Origin: Bemisia tabaci
Taxonomy: Eukaryota > Arthropoda > Insecta > Hemiptera > Aleyrodidae
Assembly (NCBI RefSeq): GCF_918797505.1
Contig: NC_092801.1
Coordinates: forward strand, 30,511,487-30,575,486
DNA: 64,000 nucleotides
Direction of reading: 5' to 3'
Shown: positions 55,986-64,000 of the stretch, piece after piece
Numbering within the stretch: the stretch's first letter is position 1
Layout of the letters: each line of letters starts with the position of its first letter
Notes under the pieces: model-generated
The model's database searches: none
Seen by the model: only the letters and a program-made list of their open reading frames with translations
What the model was told of the DNA's origin: nothing
Translations under genes and position numbers: made by a program

Positions 55986-57421
55986 GCAAGAAAGACAGCC
56001 AAAAAAACGGATTCCAAAGAGACGATTCTTCATGGTGAAAAATGTGAAAATAATGAAATTGGATCTTCTTTTCGTCTCCCCAGATCGTTATCACCGGAGT
56101 CGCCTCCGCCCCAAATTCCCGATTACCTCCTCGCTCATCAATCTTAATACGAAATCAAGCGATTGACTTCTTATCCAGAGTTGAAAGAGTGACATTTGCA
56201 GATCGAGCACCTCATCACTCGCGTACATTCATCGTTTGATAATATCAGTATCAGTAGGACTGATTATTGAAATCGGTCGTATTTATGCTAAAAGGGCGTA
56301 TAACTTTTCTGATGGGGCACAGGGGTAATCTCTACATCGGTTAAATTTAAAAGTTCAGAGTCTCCCTGTGCCCCATCAGAAAAGTCTCTGAGAACAACGG
56401 AACCTTCCAATTTGGATTCCTTGAGGTTGATTAACCATGAATACACATTTTCTCCGAGTCTCCACGTCAATTTAATGAACTTGAATTTTTTTTTGAAAGG
56501 GGGCTCTGTCCCCCACTTTTAGGGGTCGGTATTTTGGACACGGATGGGCCGATTTTGAATTTTTTAGTGTCGATTTAAGTTGAGAATTTCCGTACGTTCT
56601 GATTCCAATGAAATAATTTCAACATTTTGACATAAACCCTGACTCTTGAAGTACGGACCCCTCTTTTACCCCCCGAGGGACGTCAGGGGGGCTCTGGGAC
56701 CATAAAATTCGGATTTCTTGGGGTCTATTCCTTTTTCATCCCCGCGATCCTGGACTTCGTGCGACCCAAATTAACCGAAAGAAAGCCCTGGTACGGTAGG
56801 TCTGTCCATTGAGATTTCACATTTTCTCCGAGGATCACCCATTTCAATCATGTTTCAATCCGTAGGATCGCTTCATTTTCCCGTCTTTTCCTTTGTCTAT
56901 ACCTTTGTCTATCAATGTTAATGATCTGCCCGCAGGTTAACGATGGAGTATCGATTTCTAAGTGAAGCCCTCTTTATCGCAACACCTCGCGAACAGATTT
57001 GACACCTCCAGATTTCTCGGTTACCTTCGCGAAACCCGACACCCCCCTCTCTCTACCAGTTGCGGGGCACATGTTTGCGAAAGCTCTTACATGTGGCTCT
57101 TGTTTCCGGATGGATGCATAAACGAGAGCACAGTTGCCAATGAGTTGAAAACCTTCCGATAATCAAGTAGAGAACAATCGAAAACCTCCGGATACGCGGC
57201 AACGTTGCAACGCCGATCACTAGCGTGTTTTCGAGGGTCTCGCCAGGTTCTTGGAAGTTCCTCTTCCGCCAACTCCCGTACCGAGAAAAAACGCCGTTTG
57301 AGCTTTCTGAGGGTTGCCGAATGTTCTCCGATGAAAAGCTGATTTTCCAGAAAATGTTTCATGTTTCAATTTCAAATTTTCGGAGAATGTTATTCGGAAT
57401 GGGAGCGTACTTGTATTTGTA

Positions 57422-57730
57422 CCCGGAGAAAAAAACTTCGTGCGTGGGACCCGAAATTGAGGTCATATGGATCTCTGAAGTTTCCGGATCACGTATCTAA
57501 AAACTTGAGGTCGAGCTGCCGAAGTTCGGTTCAGACATCTGAAGTACTTCGATACATACCGAAGGGTTCGGGTCACACATCTGAAGTACTCCGGTACATA
57601 CCAAAATGCCTCGATGTCTGACCCGAACTTCGGCAGCTCGACCTCAAGTTTTCGGATGCGTGATCAGAGAACTTCAGAGATCCATATGACCTCAAATTCG
57701 GGTCCCATGCACGAAGTTTTTCCCTCCGTG
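57422..57730. mobile_element. CACGG-type palindromic MITE, TA-flanked
   Basis: Inverted ends with AAACTTCGTGCGTGGGACCC and complement; TA on each side. It is the uninterrupted form of the element at 48559-50776. Confidence 0.88.
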
Positions 57731-57776
57731 TACGTTGCGTATATTCATGATGCGTCCAGCATGATTTGGACTACAT

Positions 57777-57903
57777 TTTGCAATTAGGAACTACAATTTC
57801 AGGTCCATCAATAGAAGCACTTGTCTGCATAAGCAACTTTATTGCAAATATGATGTTTCTAACATGAGCCAAATTGTAGTTCCTAATTGCAAAATGTAGT
57901 CCA
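57777..57903. mobile_element. MITE with TGGACTACATTTTGCAAT ends, 127 bp
   Basis: Compact copy with nearly perfect terminal repeats (TTAGGAACTACAATTT and complement). Confidence 0.88.
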
Positions 57904-58334
57904 TTTTTTAGCGAAAAAGTCAAGAAATACACCCATCCGTACTTCCTCCCGTTGCGATCGTCGGAAACGTCGTTTAAGCTGCCAGGAGTTGTAAAATGCT
58001 CTCTGATGACATGCTGACTATCCGAAAGAGTTGTAAGGTTCTAGTTTTAAATTTTCAGGGATGTCATTCGAAATCACAGCGCATTTTAATTTTGTCACTC
58101 ATTTTTTTCGCTTTTTTGACCTCAAGTCCCCCTTCGCTGTATGAAAACGTCTTATAAGGTTTTGAGACTTGTCAAATGCACTCGATTGACACTCTAAGTC
58201 TCCGGAAAATTTAAAATGTTGAATTTTACATTTTCTGAGCATTTTTTTCGAAATAGGAAAATTTTGAATTTTGAATAATATATTGTGTAAATTTTACTCG
58301 TGCTCTAAAAGTAAGTGTAGCATCATAAACTGCA

Positions 58335-58605
58335 CAGATTGATGGTGGAACTACCAGACTACGTATCTCTTTCACGATTTTTAAAACTCTGCGCTTCCAT
58401 TTCATTTTTTAGAAATAGAAAAATTGATATATTTCCTTGAAATCTTCACAGAGTTTTTTCTTCACACATACAGGAAAAGTCACGGAAGTTTTCAAGGATT
58501 GACATTAAATAGTTTTCCATTTAAAAAGCTAAATATGACAGGAAGTCTGCAACCTCACAAAGCAAGACACGTGGTCTGGTGCGGTTCCATCATCGATACG
58601 GCCGG
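58335..58605 (+). repeat. Dispersed repeat, about 300 bp
   Basis: Third copy of the family at 962-1215 and 21956-22300 (AAAAGTCACGGAAGTTTTCAAG, GACAGGAAGTCTGCAAC). Confidence 0.75.
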
Positions 58606-58689
58606 ATGGCCTTGAGGAAAATGGAAGGGGGGAGGGGGATTGCCTGTGAGGAAAAACGCCAGAAACATACATTTCCTAACGCTGATAAA

Positions 58690-58948
58690 CGCCTAACTAA
58701 AAATTTAACATTTAGAATTGAAAAATTAGAGCAATCTACTAAAATAATTCATTTAAATTCAAGCTAATTAGGTGCCAGCAGTTGCGGTTAAACCTAGATT
58801 TAACTAACTATATCTCTGGATGTATTATATCGATTAAAAAGATATCAGTAAAACAAATTGTAAATAAGTAAAATTTTTAAAATTTAAAAAAATCTTAGCA
58901 ATACAAATTTAAATTTCTGTTAAAAACTAGGATTAGATACCCTATTAT
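58690..58948 (+). pseudogene. Nuclear insertion of mitochondrial 12S rRNA (NUMT)
   Basis: Two universal small-subunit rRNA blocks are present at the right spacing: GTGCCAGCAGTTGCGGTTA (58772-58790, the 530-loop region) and AAACTAGGATTAGATACCC through CTATTAT (58924-58948), a standard arthropod 12S primer site. The sequence between is over 80% A+T, like insect mitochondrial DNA. Both sides stop abruptly into nuclear sequence, and the rest of the 12S gene is missing. It is a fragment transferred to the nucleus and not a working rRNA gene. Confidence 0.93.
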
Positions 58949-59454
58949 TCGAATGACTAAACGCTCTTCTGTCTGAAAAACGACGACTTGGTAACATTCA
59001 AATGTTCATAAGTCGATCATTCATAGAAAGGCGGAATGAATTAATGTTCAATCTTGTTTAGATCCAGCGTCCAGTCCTAACTCCTGTTTCCTGAGCGGCC
59101 ACTGCGGTTTGTGATTCAGCGTTCAGGGTTTTTCTAGGAATTTGCAGTTTGCTAACGGAGTGAGAAAATGGTCGTTTCGCAAATCAAGGGCCGCTTGAGA
59201 GCACGCATTACTAACGTTAAACGAACGGGTTGTTTGGACAAGAGCGTGACCGCCAAATCTTCAGAAATTGAGTTTTCAACGAGATACTGTTTTTGAGGGC
59301 GGAGACATCTTACCTTAATCAAGCGATTTTAACATAATTGCTCTGTAAACGTCTTTTTTCAACATGTTAAGATCTGATTCAGCGGAGAAGTTAATTCCTT
59401 AAAACTTTCGTGATTTTTCCTCTTCGTGGGAAGAAAATGGGTCAATTTCGCTGG

Positions 59455-59820
59455 TCACAGAATCGTGTTTTGACGGTTGGTTCTTGTAGATTAGCTAAAC
59501 ATAATAATTCTATCAAAACAGCTTTCTACGTTGAATATTAACCGAGATATCGTGCTTTGATAATCTCTGTTTATGACGTCATACCCCGCGGTATTGACAT
59601 CTTTGGTTTCTTCCACCTTGTTTTCATTAATCAGGGAAACACACATTTGCTCCAATTACTCAACGTAAAGCCTATGATGTCATTACCGCGGTGGATGACG
59701 TCATAAACCGAATTATTCAAAGCGCGATATCTCGGTAAATATTCAACATAGAAAGTTGCTGTTTGCGCAGATTTTAATATTTTAGGCTGATCGACAAGAA
59801 CTAAGCATCAGAATATGAAT
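59455..59820. mobile_element. Palindromic element with AACATAGAAAGTTGCTGTTT arms
   Basis: CAGCTTTCTACGTTGAATATT and GATATCG..CTTTGATAAT blocks are inverted as AATATTCAACATAGAAAGTTG and complement. ATGACGTCAT motifs lie symmetrically near the centre. The interval 58950-59450 is unassigned. Confidence 0.7.
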
Positions 59821-59927
59821 CTGAAACAAACGCAAGTGGTTCATTCTTTGAAAACCTCAGGGAATAATGCTTATTCGTTCTCCATCAAAACATCACGAAG
59901 GGAGCGAAGATTTTCAAACACCACAAC

Positions 59928-60362
59928 ACGGGGAAAAAATTGCTGATTTAACGATTAAATTGTTAGAAAATATGCCCGACATGTTTCAGATGTACATTTT
60001 ACAAAGGTGGATAGCTAATTTAACTATGGGGGCGGTTAAATTAGTATTTTTTATCGTAAAATCTACACTGAAAAAAAAGATTGGTAGAATGTACCATTCT
60101 TTCACGCTGTATTTCACACAGCGTCAATTCAGAGTCGATTCTGCCAGAAGAGAGGTAAACGTTACCATATACTGGTACAAGTAACCATTTCTCTGGCAGA
60201 ATCCCTTTGAAGATTGATAGAATTTACAATTCCTTCGCGCTGTGTGGAATACAGCGTGAAGGAATGGTAAATTCTACCAATCTATTTTTCGGTGCCCATT
60301 GAAACATGTTGGGCACTTTTTTAACTACTCAATTGTGAAATCAGCAATTTAATTTTTCCGTG
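59928..60362. mobile_element. CACGG-ended MITE containing a CACTGAAAAAAA MITE
   Basis: The outer element has AAAAAATTGCTGATTTAACG and complement near its ends. The inner one (60068-60292) has AGATTGGTAGAAT arms and an ACAGCGTGAAGGAATGG block. Confidence 0.75.
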
Positions 60363-60885
60363 AACGAGATATGTGGTTCGGGAGTTTCACCGTCGAAAGT
60401 CCTCCGTCTATAATTGGACGCTGACGTCCGGGCGTCAACGGAAAATAATTGTTTCCGGTTAACCCAGATCCGGAAGCTGTCGGGTCGTGATCTATAAGTC
60501 GTGTTTGCCGAAGGATCCCGAGTCAAGTTCAACTACGAGCGCTTGTGTAAAGGGACCTAATTAGAACTCGGCAAACAGAGAAAAACTCATCATGCTCGGC
60601 AAATACAGTGCTCTTTTCTAGCATAATTCCGTGACGAGAGGAGACGGGAGAAATCAACCCTGCGGTTGCGGTCGCCGATGTCAACGTGGGACGAGATGAA
60701 GGCGGCACTTGCCCGGTCGCGCAGGTGTTTGTCCTGTCAATAGAAAATCCATTACCGCCGTTATTTCGCGCGCTATAAAAGCCTACCGCCCGTCAGTGTC
60801 ATGTTGTGCTGCGAAAATTTACTGCGTCACTGCTCGGCTCAGAGGCCAGTCGCGCATTGTTAAAAATCTGGGAGTTGATTTCAAT
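60363..60885. other. No gene recognised
   Basis: This stretch is less AT-rich than its surroundings but has no frame with recognisable homology and no palindrome. Confidence 0.45.
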
Positions 60886-60890
60886 AGGCA

Positions 60891-61289
60891 CTGAAAAAAA
60901 AGATTCGTAGAATTTACCATACCGGGCGCAAAGGGCGCCCAATGAAAGGTTGGAGGGAGGGGATTGAAGCGGAAATGTTAAAGTGCTCAATGCCCCGAGA
61001 TTTGTGGTTTGAAAGAGAGCAGTGGAGGTTAGGAGTCGTAGAGCTCGAGGGAGTGCTGTAAAGCGACTTATATGTATGTAGAATGTACCATTCCTTCACG
61101 CTGTATTTCACACAGCGTGAAGGAATGGTAAATTCTACCAATCTTCAAGTCAATTCTGCCAGAGGGATGGTTACCTGTGCCAGCATATAGTAACGTTTAC
61201 CTTTCTTCTGGCAGAATTGACTCTAAATTGACGCTGTGTGTGATACAGCGTGAAGGAATGGTAAATTCTACCAATCTTTTTTTCAGTGG
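60891..61289. mobile_element. CACTGAAAAAAA MITE interrupted by a LINE tail
   Basis: The MITE is the same family as 60068-60292. A 157-bp 5'-truncated LINE (60921-61077) sits inside it and encodes GRPMKGWREGI, DLWFEREQWRLGVVEL and a stop, then a CGACTTATATGTATG tail. GTAGAATTTACCAT and GTAGAATGTACCAT form its 14-bp duplication. Confidence 0.9.
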
Positions 61290-61781
61290 AGAATTTGCAC
61301 ACAAAAATCGTATTCCTTCATCTGAGAGTGCCTAATAAGCTGAGTTCGCAGTATTTTTTATAATTTTTTTCTGACATGGGAAAGAGAAAAATAGATTGGA
61401 AAATGAAAAAAAGTGCCGCCTTTTGACGTCCATCCGGCGGCATTTCCCATTGAAACACATGAATTTCAGCAGATTAAGTTATTTTGTCATATTTTCTCCG
61501 ATAATTGTTCAATTTAGAAAGCAAGGATATCCTCGTACTCAATTTTCTTAGTAGTATCATTTAAAGATGAAAATCACAAACTCTAAGTCACCTGCAAATT
61601 CTCTATTAGCCGTATTTAATTATGTATATGCTACACTGAAAAAAAAGTTACGGGCTATATTGATATACCACCGGTTCCGTTAAGATCAGAAGCGAACTAA
61701 CTCCTCAAAGCCGAGGAAAATTATATTTTCACCGGATAACATACAGGAATGCAAAATCTCTACAATGCTGTGATCCTATAA

Positions 61782-62330
61782 TGGACCACTAGACAAGGTG
61801 CGAATTTAAGCAATCTGATACATGTTTCTTAACCAGAATTTCACGTAGAAAACGATTCACACAACGAAAATTACGGAAACCAACTCCTAACGAAGATATT
61901 AACGTTTTTATTTCACATTGGTTACGAGGAATTTGAACTGCCCGCTCACAAGAAACTCAAAACTCTACGTGAGTCAAATCGCCACTACAACGGTTTCAGC
62001 AAGCTTCTCAATCGAGCAATGTTCATTTCCCATCATGTATTGTTCAAACTATTAGCAATTTGCTTTAACTGAGCCAAAGCGTCAAGATTGAGGTTGCCAG
62101 ATTTTTATATCGCAGAGACTGTCATGATAACGTTTAGCGCGCGATGTGAATCACGCAGAGCATTGAGTTTTCATGAGCGGGTGGTTTGAATTCACGCATT
62201 AAGAATCATTAAATATCTTCGTAAGGAGTTAATTTCGGTAATTTTCGTTGTGTGCATCGTGTTTTACGTAAAATTTTGGTTAAGAAACATGTATCAGAAT
62301 GCTGAAATTCGTACCTTATCTAGTGGTCCA
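61782..62330. mobile_element. 550-bp palindromic element (TGGACCACTA ends)
   Basis: Third near-complete copy, in the same arrangement as 40748-41300 and 45111-45667. The interval 61290-61780 is unassigned apart from a CACTGAAAAAAAAGTTAC element end near 61634. Confidence 0.85.
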
Positions 62331-62334
62331 TTGC

Positions 62335-62570
62335 AAGCTACCGGTGTGCACTGTTCGGAAATTGTGTGCACCGCGGTAGGTTCGACACCAACGACTTTTC
62401 AACGACTTAAGCGCTCACCGTGGTATTCGCGCAGTGCATGAAGTATCCTGCAGACTTGTAAGGCGCTTTACTATGCGCGGCGCGCACCGTGCTGCACGCG
62501 CAATGCATGAAGTATCCTGCGGTCTCGTAAGGAGCTACTAATGCTACTATGCGTTTAGCGCCGTGCCGGC
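62335..62570 (+). repeat. Diverged copies of the 13.8-kb/54.1-kb hairpin sequence
   Basis: AATGCATGAAGTATCCTGC..TCGTAAGG occurs twice about 70 bp apart and resembles one arm of the hairpin repeat. 62575-63100 shows nothing else apart from a half MITE end near 62985. Confidence 0.5.
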
Positions 62571-63102
62571 TGCACTGTGTTTGATATGATTGTTCAAATT
62601 TTGCAGATGCACCACGGACATTCATCAAGTACGAATAGTTGTATCTCTGCGCTATCATTCGCATCCTTTTCTTTGCTCTATGTCCAAACCACGTTTGTAT
62701 CCGTTCATCTTATTTGTAATGTGCAAATTTTGACCCTTAAGCAAAATAGTATACGAGAATGACGCGACACCGCGCTAAGGATTATCACCACATGAACATA
62801 TAAAAATTTCATATCACGTTCTGCTACAATACATCCAATTTCAGACTTGTTACGGATACTTATTCTTTTATTTTATTTTTTCTTTAATTTTTAATTTTAC
62901 AGACACGCTTACATTTATCTATGAGTAAAATTAGGTGGAAACTCAACGTATATTATCGAGAAAAATAGTTATTTTCAGCGGCTATGTGGCAACATCTGGA
63001 TTTCATAGGTCGTTTCTCTTCAGCGCGGCAGGAAAATGGGGAAACAATATCCACCTATTTTATTCCATCGTGTTTCCTGCTCCGGGTTTCTCGGCCGACG
63101 GA

Positions 63103-63267
63103 CAGTGGCGTGGCGTGAATTGCGATACATCGATTGTTATGTCATTTAAACATATGGTAAAGAATCGATTATTAAGGTGTTCGCTGCAAACACCCTGTTT
63201 ATCGATCCGTTTCCATAGGTTTATATGGCATAACAATCGGTATATCGCAATTCACGCCACGCCACTG
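63103..63267. mobile_element. hAT-type MITE, 165 bp
   Basis: Well-preserved palindrome with CAGTGGCGTGGCGTGAAT and complement; flanks CCGACGGA and CCGACGAA form an 8-bp duplication with one change. Confidence 0.93.
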
Positions 63268-63519
63268 CCGACGAAACTTGAATGTCAGAGGCGAACTTTT
63301 CATTTTTTTGGGTCGTATTTAAACCATTGGGAACTGTGTTTATTATGACCTTGGTCCGGGGATCTATTGAGAATATATGCATGACAAGGTCCATGATATA
63401 ATGGAGATAGGTCTTTTGGATTTAAATATATGGAACTGACGCGGACATTCACCTTGCAAAAGCTGCTTCCAAGGTAATTTGCTGATCTCGTTTCCTGCTG
63501 AAATAAAAAAAAAAAATAT

Positions 63520-63640
63520 TACAAAGCCCGTAACGACGAGACAAAGGTGGAAAAAGAAGGAAAAAAAGAAGGGAAAAAGAAGGGAAAAAAGAAGGGGAAA
63601 AAGAAGGAAAAAAGAAGGAAAAGGAGTGAAAAGCTTAAAA
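63520..63640 (+). repeat. Purine-rich (GGGAAAAAGAA)n tract
   Basis: About 110 bp of almost pure A and G. The Lys/Arg-rich frame across it is an artefact. Confidence 0.85.
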
Positions 63641-63745
63641 CACATTGAAATAAAACCCGAGGCGTTTTTGCTGAGAGCTAATATTCTTGATAACACCAAA
63701 AACAAACTAGTTTGGGAAATAATTAAAAAACGTTTTTCAGACACA

Positions 63746-63972
63746 CTGGAAAAAAAAACACATTGGATCTAGAGTCCAGACTCTTAAAAACATCGACAAG
63801 AAAAAATACTATTGATTCAATCAGATTTAAGCTTAAATCAAGAACCAAGCCTCTTAATTTGAGCGGATTTCCTTTTGATTTAAGCTTAAATCTGATTGAA
63901 TCAAGAGTTTTTTTTCTTGTCAATGTTTTCAAGAGTCTGGACTCTAGATCCAATGTATTTTTTTTCCAGTGC
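63746..63972. mobile_element. CACTGG-ended palindromic MITE
   Basis: Third copy of the 34884 family, with CA outside each end. Confidence 0.88.
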
Positions 63973-64000
63973 ATTTTAGAGAACAACCTTGACATTCCGT

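Noticed and set aside
63479..63772. Lys/Arg-rich frame
   Set aside because: It is created by the purine tract at 63520-63640.
1..64000. CRISPR array, bacterial operons or phage
   Set aside because: Spliced genes, poly(A) signals, LINEs, a SINE and a NUMT show a eukaryotic nuclear genome; the direct repeats lack spacer structure.

Overview
This is eukaryotic nuclear DNA, AT-rich and crowded with transposon remnants. It most likely comes from an insect. The protein evidence (an insect-type RGK GTPase, a Mos1-like mariner fragment, an insect-style mitochondrial 12S fragment) supports this, and the overall look suggests a hemipteran such as a whitefly. The species is not proven by anything in the window. 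Coding DNA is only about 3 kb of the 64 kb; the rest is intron and intergenic DNA built from MITEs, often inserted into one another.

Two sets of genes are present. (1) The 3' part of a small GTPase of the RGK (Rad/Gem/Rem/Kir) family lies on the minus strand. Three exons are recognisable (55276-55185, 12911-12716, 2610-2294) and join in frame to give the last 200 residues and the stop. The introns are 42.3 kb and 10.1 kb. The P-loop exon(s) must lie beyond position 64000. (2) Inside the 42-kb RGK intron, on the opposite strand, sit three tandem copies of a two-exon gene family that I do not recognise. Each copy has an 11-codon first exon (17940, 32854, 40542) and one large second exon (20872-21708, 36071-36826, 45763-46602). 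Together they encode a signal peptide followed by an acidic Asp-Glu-Pro-Asn-rich repeat region, a shared LTTR motif and a basic Ser/Lys/Arg-rich tail (289, 262 and 290 residues). Sequence around exon 1 and, for copies 1 and 2, around the distal poly(A) signal is also shared, so whole genes were duplicated. The copies differ mainly in the repeat array and the tail. This family is the best candidate for an undescribed system in the window.

Layout: 0-2 kb, MITEs; 2.0-2.6 kb, a 32-bp minisatellite and the last RGK exon; 2.7-12.7 kb, RGK intron with palindromes, including a 2.6-kb nested inverted structure; 12.7-12.9 kb, middle RGK exon; 13-17.9 kb, repeats and a G-rich tract; 17.9-24.5 kb, secreted gene copy 1; 24.5-32.6 kb, nested transposons, a tRNA-derived SINE and a mariner fragment; 32.6-37.3 kb, copy 2, whose C-terminus runs into a hAT-type MITE; 37.3-40.3 kb, spacer; 40.3-47.7 kb, copy 3, followed by a partial duplicate of its own 3' end; 48-55 kb, nested palindromic elements; 55.2 kb, the first RGK exon in the window; 55.3-64 kb, further repeats, a mitochondrial 12S rRNA insertion and more MITEs.

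Several mobile families can be assigned from flanking duplications seen directly: hAT-type MITEs (CAGTGGCG ends, 8-bp duplications), a CTGCCGTG-ended family (4-bp duplications), CACNG-ended families (2-bp, often TA), a LINE whose 5'-truncated tails have 9-14-bp duplications, and one SINE with a perfect 12-bp duplication.
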